This document shows positions 10,600 through 22,803 of a DNA stretch of 64,000 nucleotides, one piece after another. Position 1 is the first letter of the stretch; the number at the start of each line of letters is the position of its first letter. Where the stretch lies: NCBI GenBank assembly GCA_002105175.1, contig MCGE01000026.1, positions 124,001 through 188,000 on the forward strand, written 5' to 3'. The notes below the pieces were generated by a model. That model made no database searches. It saw nothing but the letters and a program-made list of their open reading frames with translations, and was not told the origin of the DNA. Position numbers and translations under genes: made by a program. The stretch is from Absidia repens (Eukaryota > Mucoromycota > Mucoromycetes > Mucorales > Cunninghamellaceae).

Positions 10600-11760
10600 C
10601 AGAGGCAATTGTAAAACGGATCTGATATACTATCCAAGGTATGAGAATGGTTAAAGCGATATATTTTGTTGAAGCAAAACTATAGATTGAAAAGGTGACC
10701 TTAAATGAGATTCTCTTGTGCAAGACATGAACGAGATGAACGCGACTAATGGGGCATTTTTCATTAAAGCATGCAAAAAGAGATATATTTTATTCAAACG
10801 TAGATTCAAGTTATGGGTAAACTAACAATAAACTAAGCTAATGAGGGGCCCCAAAAAGCGAACTAATGGTGGTTCCAAATCCTGAATCCAAAATGAAAGG
10901 GTTTCCCCATGCATCTTGTAATCCCTGAGCTGAAAACCTTTCTAAACTAGCCCTGACACTAATCTAAATCTAACATAACCCTATAGAAGTTGAATGGAGA
11001 AGAAAAAAGAAAATGAAATGAAAGAGGGAGGTTCCCCCCAAAAAAAAGTGGAGTAAATAAAACTTCACGTGGACGGGATTTGAAATGTTCTGTGGAAGGT
11101 AAGGCTGGTTGAACGATTTTTTTTTGGTAGATACAAAAAATGGAAATCCTTAATTTTTTTTTTACAACTACTAACATCATATAACATGGTAATTATCCTT
11201 TAATAAAAGTCGCCATCACCTATCAACATCGGCTTCGTAATTGTTCTCTTATGAGTCACTCACAATAGGATAATGTATTATACTGTAGGTAATACCCTTT
11301 GGTTGGACTAGATTATCTGACATTATGCTCACTGTATTCTACAACAAGACTCCTCAAACTCTACACATTCCACATTCATCGACACACACCCATAATTACC
11401 TAGCATTTAGATATATGTCATGGTGATATGTATGATATCGTTAAACTGGTGTAGTTGAGTTGTCATCGCTTGTAACTTTTTCAAGCTCAAGCGCGACTCC
11501 AATATCTGGTATTTTATATTGTCGTGACCTTCCCAGGTTCCTCCTGGCTCAGCCTTGTTTCCTGTCCTCTATTCAACCTAATGAATATCTTCTCCTAGTC
11601 ATGAATTATCCCCACCTACAAATCCGTAGAAGGTATGTACCCGCCCGATCACTCAGTTTGCCCTCCCGCCAACGCCAGATGATCGAATGGAAGCCGGTGG
11701 ATACTCATGAACCAAGCAAAATTAACAAAGCCTGTTCTATTGTTTTAGTGTGAAATAAAA
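10600..11760. repeat. dispersed repeat, copy A
   Basis: Shares an ordered series of blocks with copies B-E: TATTTTATTCAAACGTAGAT, AATAAACTAAGCTAATGA, AAAATGAAAGGGTTTCCCC plus ATGCAT, TTCTAAACTAGCCCTGACAC, then ACTTCACGTGGACGGGATTT with GAAATG. A pyrimidine-rich right part follows with ATTCTACAACAAGACTCC. Boundaries are approximate; no terminal inverted repeat or target duplication was identified. Confidence 0.7.
11071..11087 (+). promoter_or_regulatory. GGCGG-N2-TTTRAA-type motif inside repeat copy A
   Basis: Reads GGACGGGATTTGAAATG just after TTCACGT. One base departs from GGCGG; spacing and TTTGAA are kept. Confidence 0.4.
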
Positions 11761-12188
11761 GCATCAATATTTCTAAATAAAATTTCACAAAGATGGCATC
11801 ACTTGTAAGTATGAATCAAGTACGTCAAAGACGAGAATAATTTATTAGATAATGTAAAAAATAAAATAAAAGACTCTAATACTATAAAAACACATAAATT
11901 GAGTAGTAAACTATTTGTGAATATAAATTTATTTATGAAAAAGTAAATAAAAAACGAGAGAAAAAAAAGTCCATGATGATGCTTTTGGGTAGTATAAAGT
12001 GGTACAAGTTTCTTTTCCTGAAATGGAATGAATAATAAGAAGATTCTAAGTAATAAAAGAATGCAAATATAAAAAAATAAACATAGAAAGGGAAAAGGAT
12101 GTATGAATAAATAATGAGAGAGCGAAAGAGAGAGAGAGTGTGTGTGTGAGTGAGGAGAAGGGGGAGAATGGGGGGGGAGGAGATGAAT

Positions 12189-14489
12189 TTATCGCCAGTC
12201 TCGGGTACCCATGGAAGTCTTCTTGCTGAATAAATGTTTTGGCATCTTGGTTTGAATACCACGATCGGATTCACCACGCTTACCCATCTTATTGGATTGA
12301 GTTTGCACCAATTTCTTTTGCTTGTCAGCTTCCATTTTCTGTCGGACGTTTCGGAAACCTTGTGCACTGACTTCAGCATCCGCTACTTCGCTACGAGAAT
12401 CGGCACCAGCATCGCGCACAGCTTCATCAGGACCAGCTTCGTTTCTTGACCGTTTCTGTCCAGCAGCCTTGGTACGTGACATGGCAGCGTCAGCATCAAG
12501 ACCAATTTTGCTAAGATGTCTACCCATATCATCCACAGTAACCGACTACAAAAAAAAATTAGTTAGTTACCTGTTTCGTTCTCCCATAAAGCATTCATCT
12601 CGTATAATACTCTTTTTTCTGTTCCACCTCTTACCTTATTTGTAACCTTCTTGGGTATCGTGGGATAGTTTCGAGCATTCTTGGTACGATGAGCTTGAAT
12701 AATGAGTTTCTTTTGTTCACGAATAGCATCAGCTGTAGATTTTCGGAATTCTTCATCAGAATCGAGCTAATAAATAAAAAAGCGGACAGTAGTCAGTATA
12801 CTTTGATTTTCATTCTATTATATTTGTGTATACTTCTTCCTTACCATTTCTTCTTCTTCATTGTAAAAGCCTTCTTGTTCCAGGCGTTCTTCTTCACGTT
12901 CCAAAGCTTCGAGTTTTTCTTCAATTTCAGGATCGATAAAGTCGGCGACATTGTGACCATCCAAGATTTCAGGAATGACATCGTACTTCCAGTCATCATC
13001 AGCAAGGAGGTATTTCTTCTTGAGATCAACATTATACACACCAGCACCACCATTTTCGACTTCCAAATCCTTTTCGGTCTTGGGGCGGTTGGGATCGTTG
13101 GCATCGTACTTCATTCTGTCCTTGGCACCTTCAGGGATGTTGGGCATACGGACGAGGCTATCACGAGCAGCAGGTTGAGCCAAATGGATTTTGTTGATGA
13201 TATCATTGATCTTGGTAGACTTGAGTTTCATTTCAACACGGGCGGCAAGTAGGCGGTCACAAGCATTGTTACGCACATCCATGACACCGAGATCATTGTA
13301 ACAAGACATGGTCAACACAGTGGCGTTTTCGTCGTTGGCGATTTCTTCGATCCAGGCACGTTGTTCAGCAGGGAGATCTTCGGGCTTGACTTGATCAATC
13401 TTGTTAATGACCAATACAATGGGCTTGTTGGCAAAAAGAGGTTTGATGCTGTGGAATAACTTGACTTGATCTTCGACACTGTAACCGCATTGTTCAGATA
13501 AATCCATAAAATACATGATACATGATCGTAAATGCGCCATGGCGGTGATTGATTGCATTTCAATAGTGTTGCGTTCTTCCAAAGGATGATCCAGAATACC
13601 AGGGGTGTCGATCACTTGCCATCTCATGTACTTGTAATCCATATGACCAACGAAGAGGGATTTGGTGGTGAAAGCATAAGGTTGCACATCGACATCAGCA
13701 CGGGTGATTTTGTTGATAAAACTAGACTTGCCAACATTTGGATAACCGCAAATCAATAATGTACGGGTGTTTGGATCAATGGACGGTAAACGAGATAAAT
13801 GTTGACGGACTTGTTCCAAATAAGCTAAACTATCCTTTTGACGCTTCATAACAGTAGCCATTCTATCATAATAATAATAATAATACAAATGTCGTGTTAG
13901 TTCGCGTGCAATGTAAACTACCATTTGACCCTGCCTGCCTCTCTCTCTCTCTCTGTATGTATGTGTGAGTATAAGCTGTGACGTATCCTACCTTCCCAAA
14001 GCAGCCTTCTTCAGCTGTTTACAACGATAAAGAGAGTCACCGAATTTCAAAAGACGGACATAATCCTTTGCGACTTGATCGATCAGGTGGCGAGCAGTGT
14101 TGATTTGACCCAGAGCCAGTTTGTAATGATCTCTGTCATAAAGCACATTCATCAGATCGGCGTAGAAGGGATGAATATCCTATATAATATAAAATAATAT
14201 CATGAGCACCTTCACAGAGACCTAACCCGATCCCCCTCACACTAGACTCTTTACTGCTACACCAACTTACTTCCAATTTGGGGAATTCGTCCAAGATATT
14301 CTTGAATTTTTCTTCGAAACTTTCTTGAGTAAACTTTACTTTACGCATATAGAATTGACGAATACGACCAATGTTGTAATTCTTGTGGATCACGGTAGGA
14401 GTTTTGCGTTGAGTCTTGGAAAGGATAATGTCGATAAAGTCCGTCGACGTAGGGACCGGTTCGATCTTCTTAAAGTTGTAAAGAGACAT
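12189..14489 (-). CDS. NOG1: nucleolar GTP-binding protein 1, 60S biogenesis GTPase
   Basis: Essential GTPase that stays on pre-60S ribosomal particles from the nucleolus to the cytoplasm. Exons: 14271-14489, 13992-14179, 12845-13862, 12635-12766, 12189-12545, giving 637 aa, the usual NOG1 length. The N-terminal helical domain ([14 protein letters not shown]) precedes the G domain: G1 [10 protein letters not shown] at about aa 175-183, switch/G3 [13 protein letters not shown]4 NKIDQVK. The acidic stretch [19 protein letters not shown] and the basic tail [20 protein letters not shown] are typical. The last residues are GTRDWR. The frame is continuous over four introns. Family identification is firm. 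Confidence 0.96.
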
Positions 14490-14781
14490 GTTGGAAAAAG
14501 GTTTGGTAAACCGTAAGTGTAAAAGAAGAAATAAAAAAAAGTGGGGAAGACAAAAGGGATTCAAACAATACGATAAAGATCAACTGAAGAAACAAAGAAA
14601 AAAAAAAAAAAAATCCAAAACTTTTTTTTTTTTAAGCTTTTTTACTTTTCCACATTCCCAAAAGCGAGAAATAAAAAAGTGGCTTATTGAATTGAAACCC
14701 CGTCAACAGCACAGCACAGGACACACAAATGTATATATTATATATATATATATGGTACAAAAGCTTTTTCTTTTTATTTGT

Positions 14782-17179
14782 TCAAGGTATAAAGTCAATA
14801 GATGCCAAATCATCCCCATCCCCATAAATACAATCAAATTCATCATCACTAATTCTATCAATAATATCTAAAGAATCGCCGTCATCATTTTCAATCGCTT
14901 CCATACTATCTGTAATAGTGTCGCTTGACAGTGTCACTGGTGTCCCTGTTACGATTGGTGTAGTTGGTCGCGGAGTTTCTATGTGTCAAATAAAATTACT
15001 GCGTTAGATGGGCTGGGATATTTCATGCAGTTGTCACTTTGCTTACCTTTCATCTTCGCTCTGTAATATGCTTCCCCAGGCCCGGTCATTTCATGCTTCC
15101 TTGAAAGCACCTCGGGTTTCCGTTTAACTGCCATAACTCCAAACATTGATATGAGTAATTGATACTCCAGTGGTACATCGTCCTAAAGCAAACAGCAACA
15201 ACAGGAAACAATATAAGTCCAGACGCCCTTTTTTTTTTGGATAGAGTATTACATTCCAGGCACCCATGCCACTAAGCATATCTGCCTCACATAAATAATC
15301 CATTGAGTTTGCAACATCATGTATATCGTCCATCATGTATGCGTGGTTTGAGTAAATATATCCCAAGTACTTGTCAGTGTCAATATGTGTATTTCCCAGA
15401 ATATTCTATATTTTTTTAGAAGAAAAAAAAAGTGAGAATCAGCAGCTTCACATATATCTTGTATCTTGTATCAAATTGCTCTGAGTCTATCAAACTTACG
15501 CAAGGTTTTGATTCCAAGAGTCCAGACGGTAATCCTATATGTATAAACAGTAAAGATTTGAGTAACAAGTCTGATGGGGAGATGTTTGGTTTCTTTTATT
15601 ATATTGAATCAAACTTACTTTTTGCATAAATCACCTTTCCTACAGCATGGAAAAAATCAAAAGGATTTTCTCGACTAGATATACTGAAGATAAATAAAGA
15701 GATAGAAAGAAAGGGAAAAGATCAGACAGAGCGTTAGACATGTATTGTTATTATTTTTGTTACCTTGAAGTGTGCACAGAATCACCGGTTCTCCTTCGTT
15801 TCTTGGAGTTAGGATATGGATTGATCGAATAGAATTGCATTGTCAGAATAGCGCTTCGAATATCACCATGACACGATTCAATGATGAATTCTAATTGTTG
15901 TTGAGTGATTGAGGGGCGTTTGGAGAACTTTGCTTCACATGCCAAAATATGAGATAGAACTTTTCTCAGATTTGCTTTGATAATAGGATTGAATCTATAT
16001 ATATATATATGTAAGTCGTTAGTGCGCATACAGACATACAGACATCGTTTTTTCAAGCACATACTCGATAGTTCCACATCGCCCAGTTAGCCGAAGGTCA
16101 GTTGTGACCAGATCATGCAATTTTGTAAGTTGTGTTTCCCAAGAGGAGAATCGCTTTCGGCCAAGTTCAGTCGCCATTTGAGCTACACTATGTACAAGGA
16201 CGATGAGGAAGGCACAGTTACTTTCAATATAAGCTTTGAGTAGGGATTGGAATTTCTGTTTGATGTATGGTGTAGTTAAATCCGGTATGTCGTCCAATAA
16301 GATGATTCTAGGTTTTTGCTGTTCGGTGGTGAGAGTAGCAGTATTGATGGATCGATGAAGGAACCGCGAGAACTTCTCCATTGTCGGTTCATAATCTACA
16401 GTAAAGAGAAGGTGATTTGTCATGTTATGAGTACTGCAAGGTCAAAAAAAAAAAAAAAAGACGAAGAAGTGAGAGCTCACCAGGGTCAAAGTGCCCGCTT
16501 TGAGGATTATGTTGTTGTTGATTCTTCCATTCAATAAGGTCATAGCCCATAGATCTTGCCACCACCCGAATAGCTGTACTTTTACCAACACCGGTAGGGC
16601 CTGTCAAAACAAGTATCTAGTCAATGTGAACAATGGCAACAGCAAAAACAAGATCAGTCAGTTGAATCCGCGTTGATTTAGAGATCATAGGCACGTGCAT
16701 TCCTTTACCTTGTATTGCCCTTGACTCTGAGATATGGCCGACGAGTTGATATAGTATTTGATTTCGTCCAATTTTTGCACTCTTACTGCAAGTTCGCTCT
16801 ATAGAGTACAAAAGACAAAGGCATATTAAAGCAAAGTAATAAGTCGACAAGAGTAGTAACTTACTTCTGTTGTTGGTGTGTATTTTTCATCCCACGGAAC
16901 TACAATGAAAGAACGGCAAGATTGTCAACAAAAGTCGATAAAGATATTTACTTGTAGTTATATATGATATTCTTACGAGACGGGTTGACAATTGGCTTAG
17001 AAGACGAAGGGAGGAAGTCAGACTCTGCCGCCTTTTTCGAAGTTTGCTTGTTTGGTGAAGGCAACAAAAATTTCTATCAGCATATAAACAAAGACGGTTA
17101 GCACAAAGTTGACTTCTAAATGGTTTTCTACAATTCATTTATAACTTACAGGGCCACTATATACGCTTGATCGGGGCAT
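14782..17179 (-). CDS. RAD17: checkpoint clamp loader RAD17
   Basis: Large subunit of the RFC-like complex that loads the 9-1-1 clamp at DNA damage. Twelve exons: 17150-17179, 16977-17073, 16865-16899, 16709-16798, 16481-16616, 16065-16395, 15764-15994, 15619-15683, 15500-15534, 15253-15405, 15047-15182, 14782-14978; total 1536 nt, 511 aa. PWDEKYTPTTESELAV is the Rad17 N-terminal block. Walker A is GPTGVGKS (aa 90-97) and the Walker B-like strand is IILLDDIPDL. ATPase lid sequences include FIIESCHGDIRSAI. The C terminus is acidic and ends DDLASIDFIP. It is shorter than animal and yeast homologues, mainly at the C terminus. A GGCGGGATTTGAAT motif lies about 80 bp upstream. Confidence 0.93.
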
Positions 17180-17563
17180 GGCCGCTTTGTCAGGAGAAAG
17201 AAAGAATGAGATGCACAAAGATAATTTTTTGCTTTACAAAAAAAAAAAAAAAAAGCTATTCAAATCCCGCCGAGCCTGCGCCTGCGCCTGCACCTGCTTG
17301 ACTTGCCCTGACATAATTCTGCCTTTCAAGAATCAGAATACCATCAGTGATACCTCTACAGCACAAAAGCATTCATATTTTCAAAAATAAATGTTCAAGA
17401 CAATATAATTACAAAAAGGAGAATAAATTGAAATATGCTTTTATTGAATTATGATATGGGGTAGATGAGTAAGAGCAAAAGTCACTAAAGTCTAATATAG
17501 GGCTATAATTAAAACTACAAAAAAAAAAAAAGAGTAATCCCATCGTATCGATCATCCATATAA
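17180..17563. other. intergenic between RAD17 start and nucleoporin 3' end
   Basis: Holds the promoter motif at 17256-17271, a short GCCTGC repeat (17274-17296, plus strand) and AT-rich sequence with AATAAA on the minus strand that can serve the nucleoporin gene. No further nucleoporin exon is visible. Confidence 0.6.
17256..17271 (-). promoter_or_regulatory. GGCGG-N2-TTTRAA motif upstream of RAD17
   Basis: Minus strand GGCGGGATTTGAATAG, about 80-90 bp upstream of the RAD17 start and co-oriented with it. Confidence 0.5.
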
Positions 17564-20500
17564 TCATTGTAACGATGCCATTCGAAGTTGTTCCATTTTT
17601 TGTTCCAACCGCTGTAACAATTGAACTACCTCTTGCGTGTCTACATGCTTTGGATCCCGAGAGCGAGCGTTCACGATAGCCAGACCAAGGTATTCCATTC
17701 GTTCATTTGTAGATATATCAGGTTTTTCAGACGCCAGTGCTTCCAAATAGAGTGCTGCATCATAGTATTGTTCCCTTCGTCGATAATATTGCCACAAAAA
17801 GTCCATCCCAACAAACACGTCCACGTATTCTTTCATGAAGGTTACAATATACTTAGGGTTCATTGATAACAGTTCCGTGAGCACCCCACTATCGTTGCTA
17901 GATTCGATCAAATACCATTGATACAGTGTGTAATGGAATAGCTTGTCATCCGACGCCAATGCGGTCGATAACACTGCTGCTGCCAGTGAATCCGGGTCGG
18001 TGACGTAGATTTGCCGCCCTCCTTTCACCACCACCTTGAGTCCTTGTTGTAACTGCCGCACCTGTTTGAGACATTCCAATATTTGGTTGTAGCACTTAAG
18101 ATCGAGTCGATAGGTCTGCACTCGTGGGTCATCCGATGGTGCTGATTCCGCTGTTGTTCCAAACGACCCGCTGTTTTCAATATACGCCAATCCTTGCTGT
18201 TGAGGATCTAATTTCTTGGCCCGTTCCAATGCAAGCTTGACCACACCCAAGTAATAGCTTTGATATCGATATTCTTCGCATATTTCTACAAATTCGTCAT
18301 CTGGGATGGTGTCTGCTGATGCGGTAAAGTAGTTGAGTGATTCTTCCAATGCCATTACGCGTTCGTAATCTACATCCGCCTTGTGAGCACAGGTGAGGCT
18401 TTCCATGCCCTAATAATACGGCATGTTAATATATTGTATAGTCATCACTTTTCATCTTTTTAATATATGTTTTCATTTACCTTATAGAACGCCATATCGC
18501 CCGCTCCAAAGAAAAACGGACATTTTCTTTGCAAAAAGTCAGTGACAACATCATACCCGGCATGGATATGAGTTGACCCATATCTGTAAATAGCAGAAAC
18601 CACCATAGTACGTTTGAGGGTCACGCCATGTGAAGAGGTGAGCATCGATTCCAATGATAATTCCATCATTTCAGTTCTAATTGCATCTGGCACACTATTT
18701 TTAGCAAAATGTCAAAGATCAGGAGATATTGTTAGATACCTCATCATTTAACGCTCATACACAGTTCTTCCTTTCTGTCCTTACCATTGTAAAACATCCT
18801 TGATATTAGCATCAATCACAAAGTCCATGAAGGATATGGCTTCGATGCATTGCCTGAGCAAATCGTACAGTTCATGCACTGATTGTTGCTCCGCCTAAAG
18901 ATATACACACAAAAAAGGCAAAAAGATCAGTTAGTACGCATTCATCACTCACATGTCATCCTGAAAATTTTACCAATAGTAGCTGAACGACACCGTGATC
19001 ATTGGGTTGGAATTTTCTATCATGTATAGACGCTGTGTTGTGGAGTTCAGGGTTGCTAAAATAGCAAGAAGAAGAGTGAAGAGAATGAGCGCTTGACTAC
19101 ATATTCCGCCCATTGTATAAGATTAACTTACTGATCCATAAATGCTTTCAGTCTGGAGAGATTGGATTGTACAGAGAAGAGACTAGATTGAATTCTACCG
19201 GGGAAATCAACTTGACTTTTTTCGGTACTAAGCAAAGAATAAGCTAGTGTGAGTTATATAGTTATATGCGTTGATTTCTTTTTCTTTCTTATACCATAAT
19301 ACTTACTTGATTTTGAAGACCTTTGTTTTCCAAACATCAGACACAAGACGAGCAAAGTATAGTACCAGACCATCATGTTTGCTGCTATATTGTATATCCG
19401 TTTGCCCCACCGCCCGTCCAAGGTAATTTCCTACCAAAGGAGCAGGTCCTGATGCTGAAGGATGGCCACCAAACTGAAAGAAAACTTGTTTCGCCTGTTT
19501 TCCAATATCCTCTAAAAAAACCGAGGGGAAGGAGAAAGAGAAGGAGGTTAGTTCCATGCCTTATCAATTAAAGTAGTTTCTCTCAAGACATGGGTATATA
19601 CATATACAAATAATCAACTATATTACCTTGTTCAGTAAATCCGTAGGCATAGCTGGCACAGATAATACTAAGACACATAGCACATGCTTGGGTTCGTCCA
19701 TATTGATCAAAGAAGGTCTGTAAATCACTTTGGGAGTTTTCGTAGTTATCATTTATGGCTAGTAAAAGGTGGTAAAGCGTATCGACTGGGCGCTGTTTGT
19801 TGATGAATGTGAGTCCACGATCAGAGAGTACAAGAAATCTACGAGGTGGATCCATAAGTTGACTTGCAATGTCGTTCACAGGGTATTTTCTTTTATTAAT
19901 GGTGTCGGCTTCGGCCATTGCCCAAACTTTCCCAATGGTTTTCACTTCGGAGACCGTTTCAAGGAATGGCTGTTGTTGTTGTTGCTGTTGCTGTGATGTC
20001 TTTCAAAAAGAAAATCACCAGTTAGTCAATCATTAATGAGTTTTGTCTTCCACCTATTTGAATTTTGAACTTACATATCCAGTGGTCGTAGTAGTCGTAG
20101 TGGTCAACGGTTGTATAGTATTAGTCACAGTTCCCGAGGACATATATATAGTGTCATAATGTTCATCATATGTTTGTGAGGCCAAAAGTACACCATAATC
20201 GTAGTAAGACATATTGACTTCTGGATAAGGCTGTGTACTTTGGTTGACTTGGTCCATCCGTGGTGGTAATCGTACATGGACTAGTTCAAGAGCATTTGGA
20301 ATCATTTTGATGGTGGAAGAGGAAGTGGCAGAGGAATATGCAAAAGTATTTCGTAAGGCATCACGTTGATGAGTAAAATAGAGTCGATATCCACGTCGGG
20401 TAACAGCAACAAGGTGAATTTTGGTAGATTCGGATATCGATATAACATGAAGGTATTCAATATCAAAATCTGAGGCGACAAACGTGGTGGAGTTTTGGCG

Positions 20501-21945
20501 GCACATCAAACGAGCAGAATTGGCGATATCGCTGTTTTTGGCAATGCTGGTAAATTCGGTTTTGGTTGGTCCAAGATAAAACACCTATGTAATATTTGAT
20601 TTTAGTCCTTGCAAACTTTATATATATATATATATATATTTGTCACTTACTTCGATCATAGACTTATCGGAGAATGCATACAAGACGTTCCGTTCATCAT
20701 CAATAGCAATGTATTTGAAGCCAGCTAGTCAGGTGGAGGGGGGATCAGTGAGATTGTTATATTTCCATCATCGATCAATATTGGTACTTACGACTAGATG
20801 AGTTGAATATGGAAAACTTTGGAAGCAGATAATAGCTTGCTGAGCTGAGAGTCAAGCAATGAAGAGAGCAGGAAGAGAACCAGGATTTTGGATGCTATCT
20901 CCCCCCCATCCCCGAAAAAAGGTGAAGTGGGTCAATTGACCAGTTGTGCAAATCATTTTAGCACCCCTCTGCATATGCTTACGTTATAGATAAATTCATA
21001 CAGATGACCATTCATTCCACACATAAATATACGACCATTGTCGGTTCCTTGAACAGATACCATTTGAATATCATCGGAAGACACGCACAGTTCTGTAGCA
21101 AACAAATCCATCGAGTTCCTGGAAGGTTCGGAGGGCGAAGATTGGAGTCCAACGCCAAGAAGTATGATTTCAAGAGGTGTTGCAACAACCAAAACATATT
21201 GAATATGATCACCAAATACACCTGTTGGTATAAGCAAGACATCAGTAAAAACGAAAAAAAAGACCTTGGTATAAATCATTCACCCGTTTTTACCTGGCTT
21301 GGGCCTAACAAGCCCGACATCGCTTATGATTTGATCTTGATCATCGTATTTATATACATCAGTTCTATATATAAAGAGAAGAAAAAGGAACAATGAGTTG
21401 GCGAGTTTGTCGTTGGAAAACGGTTGGAGATAGTAATTACCCCTCAGTATAATCCCATAAATACAAAACGTTATCCTTTGTAAACCAAGCACGTCCGATT
21501 TCTGGCAAAATGCCTTGAAAGGTAGTGTTCGATTCGTTCTCTAAAATAAGAAAAAGGAGAGAAAAAAAGGGGTGGAGTCGATTAGTGGTGCTTTTGACAC
21601 AAAAGAGTAGGTGTAAGCTTACCGTCAAAGACTTCCGATATGGTGTCTGGAATACTGATCGAATCGTTTTTCAAAAAAAATTGTGCATTCCCCATAGGTG
21701 ATTGTGTATACTGCTGTGAGGTCGATCCTACATTTCAAAAAAAATAAATCAAGGCTAAGTGTCACTTATTCTAGGTAAAAAAAAACCACCTCCATAAGCA
21801 TAATTATGTTTGATGTACCTTTTAGCATATCGGCCAGGTCTATCTGTTTTTGATCTTTCTCGATCTGTTGATTCAAAAGTTTTCCAGCTTTGGCGTGAAT
21901 TTCTTGGCTGGTCGTCATGTTATTAACTTTGGCTGTATCATTCAT
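17564..21945 (-). CDS. NUP155: inner-ring nucleoporin of the Nup155/Nup170 family, C-terminally short
   Basis: Structural nucleoporin of the inner ring of the nuclear pore. Fifteen exons: 21819-21945, 21623-21727, 21441-21540, 21294-21364, 20983-21221, 20792-20894, 20651-20724, 20075-20584, 19627-19999, 19307-19511, 19132-19227, 18974-19055, 18785-18894, 18481-18694, 17564-18409; 3255 nt, 1084 aa. Diagnostic blocks of the N-terminal propeller are AWFTKDNVLYLWDY, TGVFGDHIQYVLVVATP (split), IFMCGMNGHLYEFIYN and SASYYLLPKFSIF. The solenoid includes FYRSLF-type helices, EYRYQSYYLGVVKLAL and MNPKYIVTFMKEYVDVFV. The chain stops after LLQRLEQKMEQLR, where relatives continue for roughly another 200 residues. 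A poly-Gln tract starts exon 9. A promoter motif lies about 115-130 bp upstream. The start chosen is the first ATG of the frame. Confidence 0.9.
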
Positions 21946-22803
21946 AGTGACATTCAGATTGGAAGGCAAAGGTAAAAAGATATTGATTGACACAGCTGTC
22001 GAAAATAAAAAGAATGAAGAAAATTGGGTAACATATCGCGCCCAACCTTTTTTTTAACATTTTAAATCCCGCCTCTTGCCAGCGTCACGCTATTGTACTG
22101 GGCTTGCACCAGTTTCAGCTACGCCTTTGAGTACGATAGATTACCATACCTTTTTGTTTTGTGTGCTTTCAAATCAGTGTTTTTATAGTTTTGTTTCAAA
22201 ACATTACAACTAGATTAGGAGATAGGCAAATACTTATGGACAACAGTAGCGGTAGAAAGGCCTATGAATTAAAGCTATCTACCGTCAAAAAGACATCAAT
22301 GATGCAGGCGAGGTATATTTTCAAATGCCGAACACGATCATCAAAATATAGTTCGATTAGGTAAGGTTTTTTTTTTTTTTTGCTGGGAGTCAAGGTTGAA
22401 ATGAAATAATATAAAACCTAATAGATATGCAATTTCGTGAAAATAATATGACAGTACTTTGTGACCAGTCATTAATATCAATACTAAATTTGTTAGTATG
22501 ATACTTCTCTAATACTTAGATGTATTCCCTCATTTGGGAAGCCACTATTATTTTTTATATATAAAAAATACGTCATATTTTTCTGCCAAAAAAAAAAAAA
22601 AAAAAAAAAAAACTCCACATTAATTTTTTTTCTTCTTACCTTTTTCAATTTTATTTTTATTTTTGGAAGGGTTGATTTACTTTTACCAAATTTGACTCCT
22701 TTCTTTCCGTTTATTTTTATTTTCTTTGTTGATTCTCTCCTCTGTTTTATATTAATGGTCAGCTTTTCAAGCTTACCTGGAAACGAAACAAAACGAAGCC
22801 AGA
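21946..22803. other. divergent upstream region of NUP155 and the histidine kinase
   Basis: Contains the GGCGG-type motif at 22058-22073 and long T and A homopolymers (near 22367-22380 and 22586-22610). No coding exon seen. Confidence 0.5.
22058..22073 (-). promoter_or_regulatory. GGCGG-N2-TTTRAA motif upstream of NUP155
   Basis: Minus strand GGCGGGATTTAAAATG, 113-128 bp upstream of the NUP155 start, same strand as the gene. Confidence 0.5.

Larger units (their letters stand above)
9428..12188. other. long gene-free stretch containing repeat copy A
   Basis: About 2.7 kb without a supportable gene. Open frames here (for example 11460-11753) lie inside the repeat and have no splice or homology support. 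The stretch 9800-9860 resembles 31325-31385, upstream of repeat copy B, so the repeat unit may begin well upstream of its conserved core. Confidence 0.5.

Noticed and set aside
11460..11753. Open frame of 97 codons
   Set aside because: Lies in the right part of repeat copy A; the matching parts of copies D and E are not open in the same frame.
12689..13252. Plus-strand open frame of 187 codons
   Set aside because: Antisense to NOG1 exons and crosses its introns; composition is hydrophobic shadow sequence with no splice logic.
16491..16676. Plus-strand open frame of 61 codons
   Set aside because: Antisense to the RAD17 Walker A exon and its neighbour.
17272..17300. GCCTGC repeat as a possible regulatory array
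   Set aside because: Only about four imperfect units; too short to separate from chance.
20890..20983. Apparent frameshift in NUP155 between the blocks LYEFIYN and SASYYLLP
   Set aside because: Resolved: an acceptor at 20895-20896 gives HPKSWFSSCSLHCLTL in frame, so the gene is intact here.
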